A stretch of 64,000 nucleotides of DNA from an uncultured Caldilineaceae bacterium (GTDB lineage Bacteria; Chloroflexota; Anaerolineae; Caldilineales; Caldilineaceae). Every line of letters begins with the position of its first letter. Position 1 is the first letter of the stretch. Location: contig OY282381.1 of NCBI GenBank assembly GCA_958295915.1, forward strand, positions 4,832,001 to 4,896,000, read 5' to 3'. The translations under genes were made by a program, and so were the position numbers. Under the pieces are notes generated by a model that was given only the letters and a program-made list of their open reading frames with translations, had not been told where the DNA came from and searched no databases. Shown here in pieces: positions 9,527 to 19,341 of this stretch.

Positions 9527-10663
9527 ATGCGGATAGCCCTCTTTAGCGACATTTACAAACCCCACGTTAACGGTGTTGTCAATCACGTAGTTTTGCTGAA
9601 GGAACATTTCGATCGCTGGGGTGAACAGGTCTACTTATTCGTTCCAGAACAGAACAAAGGGTACGACGAAGAAAGCAATGTCATCCGTCTACCCAGTATT
9701 CCTCTCGCCGATACTGGGTATCGTCTTTCGGTTCGGTTAGACGCCCGCAGCCGAGATATTCTGAAACGGATGGATATCATTCACGTTCATCATCCGTTTA
9801 TCAGCGGCAGCTTTGGTCTCACCTTTTCTCGCCGCTACGATATCCCATTGGTCTTTACCAACCACACTCGCTACGATCTATACGTACAGCAGTATCTTCC
9901 CCTCCTGCCGGAAACCCTCTCCGAGACGGCGCTCCAGGCGTTTTTCCAGCGCTTTAGCCAGCGTTGCGGCGCAATTATCGCTCCCAGCGAAGGCGCCGCC
10001 GCGATCATGCAGACATGGGGCATACAGGGACGCGTAGTCATCATCCCCAACGGTATTGAGTTGGGGCAGTTTCGCGCGCCAGAAAATGTAGCGACACGGG
10101 CCGAATTTGGCATTCCTCAGAAAGCGGTTGTGGGCATTTATGTGGGGCGGATAAGTTGGGAAAAGGCTGTAGACCGTCTGCTGCGAGTTTTCGCTGTGCT
10201 GAAGGATGAAAGCCCCTCCTTGCATCTCCTATTGGTGGGCGGCGGCCCGATTCTGGAAGAATGCCGTCAATTGGCGCAGACCCTGGATCTACATGGCCGG
10301 GTGACGTTCACAGGCCCCATAGCATACGAGCGTGTTGGCGGCATTTTGAGCTTGGCTGATTTTTTTGTGTCCGCCAGTATAAGCGAAGTGCATCCGCTGA
10401 CTTTTATCGAAGCCGCGGCCGCTGGGCTACCGTCCATCGGTATCGACTCACCCGGCGTCGCCGACATGATTGTAGATGGGCAAACTGGATTTCTGACCGC
10501 AGACAACGATCTCAGCTTTGGACTTCGCATATTGCGCATGGCGCAGAACGCGGAGTTGCGCAGGCAAATGGGATGTGCAGCCAGCCAATACAGCCAGCGC
10601 TACTCTGCTCACCACAACGCGCGCGAAGTGCTGGGGCTGTACCAGTCCCTGCGAGAAAAATAA
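9527..10663 (+). CDS. GT4-family glycosyltransferase
   Basis: Retaining GT-B glycosyltransferase of family 4, 378 residues from the ATG at 9527; an ATG five codons earlier (9512) is possible, but MRIALFSDIYKPHVNGV is the canonical N-terminus. The N-terminal acceptor domain has the glycine-poor loop HVNGVVNH and FTNHTRYDLYV. The C-terminal donor domain has VGRISWEKAVDRLL, LLLVGGGP and the EX7E motif EVHPLTFIE followed by AAAAGLPSIG. Such enzymes act at the inner face of the membrane on diacylglycerol, phosphatidylinositol or polysaccharide precursors. The closest named group by pattern is the diacylglycerol glucosyltransferase/PimB-like set, but the acceptor is not determinable. Confidence 0.85.
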   Translation: MRIALFSDIYKPHVNGVVNHVVLLKEHFDRWGEQVYLFVPEQNKGYDEESNVIRLPSIPLADTGYRLSVRLDARSRDILKRMDIIHVHHPFISGSFGLTFSRRYDIPLVFTNHTRYDLYVQQYLPLLPETLSETALQAFFQRFSQRCGAIIAPSEGAAAIMQTWGIQGRVVIIPNGIELGQFRAPENVATRAEFGIPQKAVVGIYVGRISWEKAVDRLLRVFAVLKDESPSLHLLLVGGGPILEECRQLAQTLDLHGRVTFTGPIAYERVGGILSLADFFVSASISEVHPLTFIEAAAAGLPSIGIDSPGVADMIVDGQTGFLTADNDLSFGLRILRMAQNAELRRQMGCAASQYSQRYSAHHNAREVLGLYQSLREK

Positions 10664-10775
10664 CCAGGGTTCAGGGCGCGCTCATGGCTATATCTTCTCC
10701 GAACATGCCGGTTTCATTGCGCGCGTTTGAGGAGATGAGCGAATAAGCAGCCCAACAGGAAATCTCAAGTCAAGA

Positions 10776-10804
10776 TTGCGCTCCTGATTCATATGCTGTA
10801 TTAT
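10776..10804 (+). promoter_or_regulatory. candidate sigma-70 promoter of the PIN-TRAM gene
   Basis: TTGCGC (10776-10781), a 17-base spacer, and TATTAT (10799-10804), about 48 bases before the start codon. A ribosome site AGGAG lies just before the ATG at 10852. Confidence 0.4.
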
Positions 10805-10851
10805 ATTTTCATCATCTTATTATTCATGATTTTATTCAGGAGTACCGGATT

Positions 10852-11973
10852 ATGCGTTGGGCACTGCTTCTGCGGGGGCTGGTCACCCTCGTTTTTGCCC
10901 TGCTGGGGTGGGAATTAGGCAGGCAGTTTGCGGGAGTCGATACCCTTGAAAACCTGACCATCTCTTCTGCCCGGATCATCGTGCCGGCCATCCTCGCTGG
11001 CGCACTGGTAGGCATGGTTATTGCCCCCTGGCTGACTGTGCGGCCAGCCTATGCTCTGCGTTCCAGCTTGCGGCACATTCCCACAGTTCAACTTATGGCT
11101 GCCACAGCAGGGTTGGCAATTGGGCTGATGATTGCCGCGCTTTTGGCCTATCCCCTGTCGTTGCTTCCCAATCCATTTGGGACGATTCTACCCTTTGTCG
11201 GCGTCATTGTGATGGGCTATCTCGGTGTAACGACGATGGTGATGCGGCATCGGGAGATCTTCTCTCTCTTTCGCATTCAGACCGGCGGTCAGCCAGACGT
11301 GCCGAAATTGCCAGTCTTTGCCAACGGCAGCCGCGCCCCGTATTCGGAAATGATGTTATTGGATACCAGTGTAATCATTGACGGTCGCATCGCAGACGTG
11401 GCAGAGACCGGCTTTCTGTTGGCTATGCTGGGGGTGCCGCGTTTTGTCCTCAATGAACTTCAATATATCGCGGACTCGGCAGAGGTGCTGCGGCGTAACC
11501 GCGGGCGACGAGGGATTGATATCCTCGATCGCTTGCAGCATGTCGAAAACGTGGAAATCGTCTTTCTCGATCAGGACCCTTCGGAAGCCCAGCAGGTGGA
11601 TGAGAAGCTGATCTACCTGGGTATGGAATTGGACGCTGCGATCGTGACGAATGATTACAATCTGAACCGAGTTGCCAAATTGCAGGGCGTTCGCGTGCTG
11701 AATATCAACGAATTGGCCAACGCGGTCAAGTCTGTCGTCCTCCCCGGAGAAGAGATGAATATCCACGTGATCCAGGAAGGCAAAGAGATTAACCAGGGTG
11801 TCGGTTATCTGGATGATGGTACAATGGTGGTCGTCGAGCAGGGACAGCGTTTCATGGACGCTCGGATTCCCGTTCGGGTTACGAAGGTTCTCCAGACGAA
11901 CGCTGGCCGGCTGATCTTTGCCATGCCCGAAGAGACCCACGACCGCCGCCAGGTATATGACGCGCCCCGATAG
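10852..11973 (+). CDS. PIN-TRAM domain integral membrane protein (YacL-like)
   Basis: 373-residue protein of the widely conserved YacL type: four N-terminal membrane segments (roughly residues 5-20, 45-65, 80-102, 108-128), then a PIN nuclease domain starting at [15 protein letters not shown] with acidic residues in DTS, NELQ, and [10 protein letters not shown], then a TRAM RNA-binding domain (about 310-365, [14 protein letters not shown]). Family members are predicted single-strand RNA nucleases at the membrane. The next gene, cysS, starts 46 bases downstream, matching a common arrangement near translation genes. Confidence 0.88.
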   Translation: MRWALLLRGLVTLVFALLGWELGRQFAGVDTLENLTISSARIIVPAILAGALVGMVIAPWLTVRPAYALRSSLRHIPTVQLMAATAGLAIGLMIAALLAYPLSLLPNPFGTILPFVGVIVMGYLGVTTMVMRHREIFSLFRIQTGGQPDVPKLPVFANGSRAPYSEMMLLDTSVIIDGRIADVAETGFLLAMLGVPRFVLNELQYIADSAEVLRRNRGRRGIDILDRLQHVENVEIVFLDQDPSEAQQVDEKLIYLGMELDAAIVTNDYNLNRVAKLQGVRVLNINELANAVKSVVLPGEEMNIHVIQEGKEINQGVGYLDDGTMVVVEQGQRFMDARIPVRVTKVLQTNAGRLIFAMPEETHDRRQVYDAPR

Positions 11974-12019
11974 AGATTGCTTATCCGACCGAGCTTTGCA
12001 GCCAGCGACAGGGAAACCG

Positions 12020-13432
12020 ATGACGCTTCACATCTATAATACTCTGACACGTCAGCGAGAGCCGTTTGAAACCGTCGAAGAGAGACGGGCACGCATGTAC
12101 GTCTGTGGCCCGACCGTATATGCCGATGCGCACATCGGTCACGCGATGAGCGCTATCGTATTCGATATGATACGGCGCTATCTTGAATTCATCGGCTATG
12201 ATGTGACATATGTCACAAATTTTACCGATGTGGACGACAAGATCATCGTCCGAGCGAATGAAACCGGCCAGGACCCGTTCCAACTTGCGCAGTTCTACAC
12301 GGATAAGTACCTGAAGCATCTGAGCGATCTCAACATTCTGGCCGCAGACGCGTATCCGCGTGTGACCAATGAGATCATGAATATCATTCGCGTCATTCAG
12401 AATTTGGGGGAGGCTGACTACGCCTACGAAATGGATGGCAGCGTCTATTTTCGTGTAGAGAAAAATGAAGAGTACGGTAAACTCAGCCGGCGTAAGCAAG
12501 AGAAGGCAATGGCCGGTACCCGGGTCGACTCGGACGAACGCAAAGAAAATGTGGCTGATTTTGCTCTGTGGAAAGCGGCTAAACCCGGTGAACCGTCTTG
12601 GAACAGCCCATGGGGTCCAGGTAGGCCGGGGTGGCACATCGAATGTTCTGTAATGTGTCTGCATCACCTGGGGGAGACGATCGATATACACGGCGGCGGC
12701 AATGATCTGATCTTTCCCCACCACGAAAATGAGATCGCGCAAAGCGAAAGCCTGACCAGCAAGCCCTTCGCCCGCTATTGGATGCATAACGGCATGCTGC
12801 AACTGTCCGGCGAGAAGATGAGCAAGTCACTAGGGAATCTCATTACAATCGACGATTTTCTGGAACAACACTCGGCAGACGCTTTGCGGATGCTGATTTT
12901 CACAGGCCACTATCGCAAGCCGGTCGCGTATACCGCTGAATCTATCACTGCAGCGGAACGGAGCGTTGCCCGGCTACAGAGGGGGCTGCGCGCGGGCGCC
13001 GGAACTGTCTCGGTTGGCGAAGAAGTAAACACCCTGCGGGAAGCAACCGAAGCCGCCCGCGGTGGATTCCGCCAGGCGATGGACGATGATTTCAATACCA
13101 GCGCGGCTTTGGCGCACCTGTTTGAACTGGTGCGATCTATCAATACCGCCCGCGCTGCCGGGGTCTCGGGCCCATTCTTCCAGGCTGCCCAAGAGACGTT
13201 GCGCGAGCTGGCTGGCGTCTTGGGCCTTTCCCTGATGGATGCGAGCGGGGCTGAAGGCAACGCACTGGCAGCCAAAGCGTTTATCGATCTGCTTGTATCT
13301 GTGCGCAGCGATTTGCGTCAAGAAAAGCAGTGGGCGATGGCGGACAAAGTCCGGGATCGACTGGCCGCGCTGTCCGTGCTCTTGGAAGATACCCCAGACG
13401 GAACAACCTGGCGAATAGAGGACCCTTCATGA
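12020..13432 (+). CDS. cysS: cysteinyl-tRNA synthetase
   Basis: Class I aminoacyl-tRNA synthetase charging tRNA-Cys, 470 residues, the family's normal size. The signature [17 protein letters not shown] contains zinc ligand C29 and the HIGH-type motif; the second zinc cluster is in [14 protein letters not shown], and KMSKS sits near 266-270. The C-terminal anticodon-binding helices follow. The frame is open upstream to 11918, but the ATG at 12020 has AGGGAAA before it and gives the conserved N-terminus [10 protein letters not shown]. Its TGA overlaps the ATG of rlmB. Confidence 0.96.
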   Translation: MTLHIYNTLTRQREPFETVEERRARMYVCGPTVYADAHIGHAMSAIVFDMIRRYLEFIGYDVTYVTNFTDVDDKIIVRANETGQDPFQLAQFYTDKYLKHLSDLNILAADAYPRVTNEIMNIIRVIQNLGEADYAYEMDGSVYFRVEKNEEYGKLSRRKQEKAMAGTRVDSDERKENVADFALWKAAKPGEPSWNSPWGPGRPGWHIECSVMCLHHLGETIDIHGGGNDLIFPHHENEIAQSESLTSKPFARYWMHNGMLQLSGEKMSKSLGNLITIDDFLEQHSADALRMLIFTGHYRKPVAYTAESITAAERSVARLQRGLRAGAGTVSVGEEVNTLREATEAARGGFRQAMDDDFNTSAALAHLFELVRSINTARAAGVSGPFFQAAQETLRELAGVLGLSLMDASGAEGNALAAKAFIDLLVSVRSDLRQEKQWAMADKVRDRLAALSVLLEDTPDGTTWRIEDPS

Positions 13433-14199
13433 GCGAACTGCTCGTGGGACGCCACGCCGTGCTGGAAGCATTGCGCGCCGGGCGGCGTCATTTCTACCGC
13501 CTCTGGCTGGAGGGCGATGCCGATGCCGCGCCCAAAGGGAGCGTCGCCGAGATCGTGCAGATGGTCGAAGCCCGCAAAATCCCCCTGCGTCATGTTGTCG
13601 GCGGCATTTTCGATCGATTGCGCAATGCTCAGCTGAATCCGCAGGGCGTAGCGCTGGAGACCGGCCCTTACCCCTACACGGACCTGGACGATCTGCTTGC
13701 CATACAGGCGCGAAAGCCGGACGTTCTTTTTTTGCTGCTCGATCATCTGGAGGATCCGCGTAATTTGGGTACGCTTTTCCGCAGCGGCGAGGCGTTCGGA
13801 GTGGATGGGGTCGTCCTGCCGGAGCGACGGGCAGCGGGCATTACACCTGCGGTCAGCAATTCTTCGGCCGGCGCTGTCGAATATCTGCCTATTGCCCAGG
13901 TCAAGAACCTGAACCGCACGATCGAACTCTTAAAAAAATCCAATATCTGGACCGTCGGATTGGATGTCGCCCCTGGGTCTATATGTCTTTCAGAAGCGAA
14001 CTTAAGCGGCCCGCTGGCCTTGGTTGTTGGCAACGAAAGCAAGGGCCTCAGTCGTCTTGCGCGCCAGAAATGCGACTTCTGCGTTACCATCCCAATGACA
14101 GGTTCAGTGGACAGCCTGAACGCTGCCATCGCCGGCAGTATCGTTCTCTACCATGCCTTCCTGGCCAGAATACCGACCGGGCCAACTCGCGCTAGCTGA
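13429..14199 (+). CDS. rlmB: 23S rRNA 2'-O-methyltransferase, TrmH/RlmB family
   Basis: SPOUT-fold RNA ribose methyltransferase, 256 residues. An N-terminal substrate-binding domain ([17 protein letters not shown]) precedes the knotted catalytic domain with the three family motifs: [31 protein letters not shown] and [18 protein letters not shown]. RlmB of E. coli modifies G2251 of 23S rRNA; the target here is inferred by homology. The ATG overlaps the cysS stop (ATGA). This cysS-rlmB order is common in bacteria and implies co-expression. Confidence 0.92.
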   Translation: MSELLVGRHAVLEALRAGRRHFYRLWLEGDADAAPKGSVAEIVQMVEARKIPLRHVVGGIFDRLRNAQLNPQGVALETGPYPYTDLDDLLAIQARKPDVLFLLLDHLEDPRNLGTLFRSGEAFGVDGVVLPERRAAGITPAVSNSSAGAVEYLPIAQVKNLNRTIELLKKSNIWTVGLDVAPGSICLSEANLSGPLALVVGNESKGLSRLARQKCDFCVTIPMTGSVDSLNAAIAGSIVLYHAFLARIPTGPTRAS

Positions 14200-14295
14200 A
14201 TGCCCGCCGGCAAAAAGGAGAGCAGCCGCCCGACGCGCAAGAGCCTGATCGCGATTCTGAGGCCCTATCAAACCGCAAAAACTGATCGTCCGCCC

Positions 14296-14640
14296 TCAGG
14301 CACGCAACCAGTCCTTTGGTGGCGCGTCGAATGTCGCTGTCTTTCCCGTGGGCCAGTGCAGTATCTCCTCGATTCGTAGCGCGAGTTCCAAGTCCTTTTC
14401 CGTAATGCCCCCGGCATCATGCGTTGTCAGATAGACCTCTACTGACCGATAGTTGAGGATCAATTGCGGGTGGTGATAGGCCGCTTCGGCCAGGAAGCCG
14501 ATCGCATTGGCCGTCATCAGCGTCACACGCCAATTGGCCGTTCGATAGTGGCGATACAGCTGCCCCGACCGCCATTCCCATGCGCGCAAGTTGGCATCGA
14601 GCCATTGGCAGGTTTCCTCTTCGCCATATCTTCTGATCAT
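14296..14640 (-). CDS. phhB: 4a-hydroxytetrahydrobiopterin dehydratase (pterin carbinolamine dehydratase)
   Basis: Small enzyme of 114 residues that dehydrates 4a-hydroxytetrahydropterin to recycle the cofactor of aromatic amino-acid hydroxylases. The family's active-site signature is clear: AYHHPQLILNYRSVEVYLTT then HDAGGITEKDLELA. The N-terminal WEWRSGQLYRHYRTANWRVTL corresponds to the usual strand-helix opening. No phenylalanine hydroxylase is seen nearby, and in many bacteria these proteins act in molybdopterin or general pterin metabolism instead. It is convergent with rlmB. Confidence 0.88.
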   Translation of the reverse strand: MIRRYGEEETCQWLDANLRAWEWRSGQLYRHYRTANWRVTLMTANAIGFLAEAAYHHPQLILNYRSVEVYLTTHDAGGITEKDLELALRIEEILHWPTGKTATFDAPPKDWLRA

Positions 14641-14895
14641 GTGATCCGCCTTTTGTTCGTTTTTCCGCAGGAATCTGCCTGCGCTTGAAGCCGTGTTTCT
14701 CCAGTGAGCCTTACCTGTTCAACGCCCTCTTCAGCGCCTCCTATGGAGTATAATATCCTTATATCCTGACGCAAGCCTTGTTCCAATGCGGTGTTGAGCG
14801 CCTTGCTGTTATATAATTGCGCTAATGACAGACATCGGCTAAAACAATACCCACAGAAGCGAATTCAACAGCTCAACTCTTGATGGAGACAGTGA

Positions 14896-15435
14896 ATGGT
14901 ACGTCGCAAGTCTTATCTGTGCGCACTTGTCAGTTTGATTTTCGCCATTGTTCTGTTCAGTGCCTGCGCGCCGAACCCCCGGATGCAGCTAATCTCTCCC
15001 AATATGGTGGTTATCGGCGAGGGTGAAACATTCGTGCCGCCTACGCCCACGCCGCGGCCGCGTATCGCCGATCTCAGCCCGGAGGAAATTTATGTCGGGT
15101 TGCCGGATTCGATTGCTGATTTGCTGCCGGGTGACCCTGCCAATGGCCAAAGTCTGACGGTGCCATATAATTGTATAAGCTGCCATCAGCTTGATCTCAG
15201 CCTGGTGGATGTTGCGCCCACGTGGGCTGAAGTTGCCGACACCGCTGTCGGGCGGGCACAGAATCTGGGCTCTCCCGGTCCGGCAGAATATCTCTATATC
15301 AGTATCGTCAACCCCAACGCATTTATTGTAGATGGGTATAGTTCCGACATCATGCCCGCGACCTACGTTGATGATCTGAGCGAACAGGATCTGGCCGACA
15401 TTTTAACCTATCTATTGACACTGCGAAGCGAGTAG
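14896..15435 (+). CDS. mono-heme cytochrome c lipoprotein
   Basis: 179-residue exported electron carrier. An N-terminal signal peptide ends in the lipobox LFSAC (acylated C24), followed by a proline-rich linker with PTPTPRPR. The heme-binding motif CISCH is at 93-97, and the likely distal ligand is the methionine in DIMPATY near residue 153, giving a class I cytochrome c fold of minimum size. The position upstream of a convergent methyltransferase says nothing about its partner; it could donate electrons to a membrane oxidase. Confidence 0.88.
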   Translation: MVRRKSYLCALVSLIFAIVLFSACAPNPRMQLISPNMVVIGEGETFVPPTPTPRPRIADLSPEEIYVGLPDSIADLLPGDPANGQSLTVPYNCISCHQLDLSLVDVAPTWAEVADTAVGRAQNLGSPGPAEYLYISIVNPNAFIVDGYSSDIMPATYVDDLSEQDLADILTYLLTLRSE

Positions 15436-15497
15436 CCCCTGGGAAAGGTTGGGGGGCGTCTCAAGATGGGATGAGTTTCTGACTAATCTCTGGGCAG

Positions 15498-16298
15498 CTA
15501 CACTGGATTCGGTCTCTCTGATACCCCGCGCCCTGCTTCCGCCAGCCTTGCGTTTGCCAGTTCGACAAAATTCTTGTCCTTCTCAATCCCAATAAAATGT
15601 CTGCCGAGTCTTCGACACACAACAGGACATGTTCCGACACCGGCAAATGGATCGAGAACAAGATCATTCTCGACAGAACTGGCTTTCACGAGCCTTTCTA
15701 TAAGTTTCTCTGGTTTCTGAATTGTGTTGAGAGCGTCTCTACTAACCAGTTCCGCTGATTTATAGGTCAATTGCTTGATATCGCCCCATACATCCCCAGG
15801 GTTCTTGCCTTTATCATTAAACTTTGTCTTGTTAAATTTTCCGTTCGTGACAGAAGGGACCCGTTCACAGCGAAGTCTGTGTTCTAACTCGACAAGTTGA
15901 GGAACTCGAATTGCATCAAGATTAAATGTCTTAGATTTTTTCCCCTTGACGAAGTAGCAAATAATATCGTAGTTGTTCGTGTACCTTGTTCTTCCCTGAG
16001 CCAAACGGCTTGGCTGGAACCAGACGATTTTGGAGCGGAGTTCAAGGAACAGTCGATAGTCGATAAAGTCAATACAATTCGGTTTTCCGAACAGATAGAG
16101 GGCTCCCCCCTCTTTCAGCTTGGTGGAGAAAATACGAATCAAATTCAGGTTAAATTCTTGAATGTTGTTGGTTCTATCCCACTCGTTCGTAGTGACCCCA
16201 TAGGGACCATCGCAAATGATGAGATCAACGGATCCATCGTCAATGCGCGAAAATATTTCAAAGGCGTCCGCGTGGTATATTTGGTCAACAGTAAGCAC
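15498..16298 (-). CDS. orphan site-specific DNA methyltransferase (beta-class, N4-C or N6-A)
   Basis: 266-residue DNA methyltransferase. Motif IV is DGPY (30-33) instead of the usual DPPY or SPPY, and the AdoMet motif DPFAGVGT (216-223) comes after it, so the order IV...I marks a beta-class amino-methyltransferase. The recognition region lies between (about 95-190). The start is GTG with AAAGAG/AAGGAG upstream. Its base composition is clearly AT-richer than the neighbours (many AAA, TTT, ATT codons), suggesting recent acquisition. No restriction endonuclease gene adjoins it; the nearest R-M enzyme is at 28.5 kb. Confidence 0.85.
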   Translation of the reverse strand: MLTVDQIYHADAFEIFSRIDDGSVDLIICDGPYGVTTNEWDRTNNIQEFNLNLIRIFSTKLKEGGALYLFGKPNCIDFIDYRLFLELRSKIVWFQPSRLAQGRTRYTNNYDIICYFVKGKKSKTFNLDAIRVPQLVELEHRLRCERVPSVTNGKFNKTKFNDKGKNPGDVWGDIKQLTYKSAELVSRDALNTIQKPEKLIERLVKASSVENDLVLDPFAGVGTCPVVCRRLGRHFIGIEKDKNFVELANARLAEAGRGVSERPNPV

Positions 16299-16393
16299 CT
16301 CTTTGTTATCTCCTTGATTCGTTCCTTATAGGGCAAGACCTTGCCAGATATGCCCGCCGCTAGGGCGGTCATTCGCTCCACCGCACAGCCCTT

Positions 16394-17395
16394 TTAATCT
16401 TTGCGCGATCCTGCATGATCAAGGAGAAGCGAGCGCATCTCTTGAATATCCAGCGGCGATGTGCGGCAACAACCACCGATGAGTCGCGCGCCGGCCGCTC
16501 TCCATATCTCCGCCTGCGCTGTGAATTCTCTTGGTTCATCATCGGCCACCCAGCAGCGAGCCGTACTGTCCCAGCGTTCGCCGCTGTTGGGATAGCAGAC
16601 CAGCGGTTTGTCGGTGACAGTCTGCGCGCTGCGCAACAACGGGGCGACGTATTGGGGGACGGTGCAATTCAGCCCCACCGCGACAACTGAAGAGCAGGTG
16701 TCGGCCAATGCAACGCATGTGGCAAACGGTTCACCGTGGCAGACGCGCGCCGCATCGCGGCAACTGAAGCTCAGCCAAGCGGGTACCTGCCCATATTCGC
16801 CCAGCAACTCGACCAAGGCCTCCCCTTCGCGCAAACAAGGTATCGTTTCACAGGCCAACAGATCGGGAGCCGCGGCCAATAGCGCCTCCAAACGCGGGCG
16901 GTGCCATTCTTTCAGCGCCAGCTCTGAAAGGCCGTAATCGCCCCGATACTCGGAGCCGTCCGCAAGGAACGCCCCGTAGCTGCCGATGGATGCGGCCACC
17001 AGCGGGCGCAATCGTCCGGCCCGCTGGGTTCTGGGGTGTAGCCCGCCATCGTTGCGCGTCTGCATCGCGTGTTCCCAGAACAGATCGCGCGCTTCCTGGG
17101 CCAACTGCACACTGCGTTGCATCAACGCCGCGCTCTCCGTGCGGCCGAGTCCTCGGCGAGCGAAGCCTTCAAAGCTGGCCTGATAGCTGACGCCGATCGC
17201 CACGTCCGCGCCAGCCGCGAAGTAGTCGAAGTGCAACCTGCGGATAGATGCCGGATCTTCAATAAGCAGCTTTGCCGACCACAGTTCGTCGCGCAGATCA
17301 GCGCCCCGTTTTTCCAGTTCCGTTGCCAGGGCGCCGTCCAGGATGACGACACCTTGCTCCGTTAAGAACCGGTGGAGGGGGTTGGCTGCGTTCAT
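16394..17395 (-). CDS. mmuM: homocysteine S-methyltransferase
   Basis: Zinc-dependent methyltransferase making methionine from homocysteine, generally with S-methylmethionine as donor; 333 residues. The three zinc cysteines are in VGLNCTVPQ and IGGCCRTSP, as in MmuM and betaine-homocysteine methyltransferase. The N-terminus VVILDGALATELEKRGADL is also characteristic. The start codon overlaps the stop of the aminopeptidase gene by four bases (ATGA), so the two form an operon that may link peptide breakdown with methionine recovery. Confidence 0.9.
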   Translation of the reverse strand: MNAANPLHRFLTEQGVVILDGALATELEKRGADLRDELWSAKLLIEDPASIRRLHFDYFAAGADVAIGVSYQASFEGFARRGLGRTESAALMQRSVQLAQEARDLFWEHAMQTRNDGGLHPRTQRAGRLRPLVAASIGSYGAFLADGSEYRGDYGLSELALKEWHRPRLEALLAAAPDLLACETIPCLREGEALVELLGEYGQVPAWLSFSCRDAARVCHGEPFATCVALADTCSSVVAVGLNCTVPQYVAPLLRSAQTVTDKPLVCYPNSGERWDSTARCWVADDEPREFTAQAEIWRAAGARLIGGCCRTSPLDIQEMRSLLLDHAGSRKD

Positions 17396-18708
17396 GTCAG
17401 GATGTCGGGCGTGTAGCGGCCCTGACGCATGATAGCGAGTTCTGTGCCATCGCTCAGATAACCGGTGACATCCAGAGTCGCCGTACCGATCATCACGTCC
17501 AAGTGGAGGGCGGATTTGTTCACGCCGGCCTCTGTCAGCTCCGCCAGCGACAGATCCGCGCCGCCGGCCAGCCCGATAGGATATGCCTGGCCAAAGGCGA
17601 CATGACAGGCCGCATTTTCGTCAAAGAGGGTACTGTAGAAGACAAGGCCGCTGCGGTAGATCGGCGAGGAGATATCGACCAGCGCCACTTCACCCAAATA
17701 CCGAGTGCCTTCGACCGCGAAGAACTGTTCGTACACCTCCTGGCCTTCGCCAGCAGAGAAGTCCACCAGCCGCCCCTCCGCAAAGTGAAATGTCGCCTGG
17801 CGCACCTCTCGCTGAAAGGGAAAGCTGGGCCGGGAGATGCGCATCCAGCCGTCGACGCGCAGTCGATGGGGTGTCGTAAACAGCTCCTCAGTGGGGATAT
17901 TGGGAACAAAAACCGGCGTTGTGGCAGGTTCTGCTTGCCCTTCTGAGGCCGTTGCGGCGCCCTCTAATGACCTTAGGCCGCTGACGCCTCCTACCCAATT
18001 GGGCTGATCGGTCAGTCCAATTGTCAAGTCAGTCGAAGGCTTCCCATCCGGGGCCGGCGCCGGGTCGAAGAAGTGAAGGGTATGGACCTGTTTGGCCTGC
18101 AATGTTGAGCGAGCTGACCCCAGGTTCGCCAGATGCGCCTTCCAGGCCGCGACCGGGTCATCGGCATCAAGACGGATGATGGAGCGGATCTCCTGCCAGA
18201 AGCGCGGCAAAGCTTCCTCTGCCGGCAGGTTCGGGAACACCTTATGCGCCCAAGCCGGCGTGGGCAGGGCAGCGACGTTCCACTGCTGTTTCATTTCCAT
18301 CATCGATGAGCGCCAAGGCAGGAGCGCCTGGTACTCCGTTGTCTGGAGTATACGCAACCGTTCTGGGTCAAGTTGGGCGGGCAGAGATGGATCCTCTTCC
18401 CCTACCAGGTTGATGGCGGCCCAGCCGTCGTCCCGCCGTTCGCTCGCCATCTTTTCGATATAGCCGGGGAGGTGCGCCAGCGCCTCTTCCGCGCTCTTGC
18501 GGATGCGAACGCTGCGCAGGCGCATGTCGCTATATTCTATCGCCACAAATTTTGCCCCAGCGTCGTAGGCCACCGCGGCCAGCAAAAGGGCAAACTCGCG
18601 GTGAATCGGTTCCGTGCGGATCGCCAAAGATTGCCCTGGCTGTAGATTCACGCCTAGATGAATGAGAAGATGGGCGTACTGTTTCAGATCTTTGCTGGGA
18701 ACTGTCAT
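17392..18708 (-). CDS. M29-family metallo-aminopeptidase (AmpS/thermophilic aminopeptidase)
   Basis: 438-residue cytosolic aminopeptidase of family M29, which uses two divalent metals and acts on free N-termini. Diagnostic segments are FVPNIPTEELFTTPHRLRVDGW (metal ligands in IPTEE), DENAACHVAFGQAYP, and the final ALHLDVMIGT. Typical members have about 410 residues; an extra low-complexity stretch before the NIPTEE motif (LRSLEGAATASEGQAEPATT) accounts for the difference. It is translationally coupled to mmuM. Confidence 0.88.
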   Translation of the reverse strand: MTVPSKDLKQYAHLLIHLGVNLQPGQSLAIRTEPIHREFALLLAAVAYDAGAKFVAIEYSDMRLRSVRIRKSAEEALAHLPGYIEKMASERRDDGWAAINLVGEEDPSLPAQLDPERLRILQTTEYQALLPWRSSMMEMKQQWNVAALPTPAWAHKVFPNLPAEEALPRFWQEIRSIIRLDADDPVAAWKAHLANLGSARSTLQAKQVHTLHFFDPAPAPDGKPSTDLTIGLTDQPNWVGGVSGLRSLEGAATASEGQAEPATTPVFVPNIPTEELFTTPHRLRVDGWMRISRPSFPFQREVRQATFHFAEGRLVDFSAGEGQEVYEQFFAVEGTRYLGEVALVDISSPIYRSGLVFYSTLFDENAACHVAFGQAYPIGLAGGADLSLAELTEAGVNKSALHLDVMIGTATLDVTGYLSDGTELAIMRQGRYTPDILT

Positions 18709-18772
18709 GGCAGGTGGTTCTCCTGTGAACGTGGCGGAGTGATTCTGTTCTCCTAACGAAACGCCTCAGAAT

Positions 18773-18801
18773 TTGACAAGTCTGAACCAGGTTACTACAA
18801 T
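18773..18801 (+). promoter_or_regulatory. sigma-70 promoter of tRNA-Lys
   Basis: Perfect TTGACA at 18773-18778, a 17-base spacer, and TACAAT at 18796-18801, with initiation expected about 8 bases before the mature tRNA. This is the strongest consensus promoter seen in the window. Confidence 0.75.
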
Positions 18802-18815
18802 GTAGTTTGCTTTGT

Positions 18816-18888
18816 GGCCCACTAGCTCAACTGGCAGAGCAGCGGACTCTTAATCCGCGGGTTCGGGGTTCGAATCCCTGGTGGGTCA
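18816..18888 (+). tRNA. tRNA-Lys (anticodon CUU)
   Basis: A full cloverleaf can be folded: acceptor GGCCCAC with GTGGGTC (one G-U), D-stem GCTC/GAGC, anticodon stem GCGGA/TCCGC with loop CTCTTAA giving anticodon CTT, five-base variable loop, T-arm CGGGG TTCGAAT CCCTG, and discriminator A. It has 73 bases and no encoded CCA. It reads AAG lysine codons. Confidence 0.97.
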
Positions 18889-18965
18889 TATACATGCGGG
18901 CGGATTTTTCAGTGTCGCCTGCATTTTTTATTGGAAACTCCATAGCGCGTGACATAGAAATCAGA

Positions 18966-19000
18966 AACCCGCCGCCAGCGAAAGCAACAGGCGGCGGGTT
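18966..19000 (-). terminator. strong hairpin, probable terminator downstream of rpmG
   Basis: Perfect 11-base arms AACCCGCCGCC and GGCGGCGGGTT around a 13-base loop. Read on the minus strand, the stem is followed by TTCTGATTTCT, a loosely U-rich tract, which fits termination of rpmG rather than of the tRNA. Confidence 0.55.
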
Positions 19001-19113
19001 CCGAAACGCTCTCAGTCGGATAGTAAGAAGGTCCGTCCCAGCCATCGCCACCCCGAACTTTCGCGCGACGACTGAACGGGCCACATTCCCGCGGGCTGAA
19101 CCTTCTGGGGCTG

Positions 19114-19275
19114 TTATCTTGTCTCCCGGTACACAACATGTTTGCGTACAATGGGATCGTACTTACGCAACTCCAGCCGTTTGTCGTTGTTGCGCCGGTT
19201 CTTCGTCGTTAGATACATGTGGTGACTTTCGCTGCTGCGCATCTTCACAAGCTGACGAGGACCTTTTTTCGCCAT
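19114..19275 (-). CDS. rpmG: 50S ribosomal protein L33
   Basis: 53-residue ribosomal protein beginning [17 protein letters not shown] and ending HVVYRETR. The core [19 protein letters not shown] is that of L33, and the sequence has no cysteines, so it is the zinc-independent form. The ATG at 19275 is preceded by GGGAG. It is not followed by secE/nusG, the usual neighbours in many bacteria. Confidence 0.95.
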   Translation of the reverse strand: MAKKGPRQLVKMRSSESHHMYLTTKNRRNNDKRLELRKYDPIVRKHVVYRETR

Positions 19276-19341
19276 AATGAACTCCCAATACATTTTTGTT
19301 GAGTAAACGTAAGTCTCAACAACGCACGATAACAAGTACAT

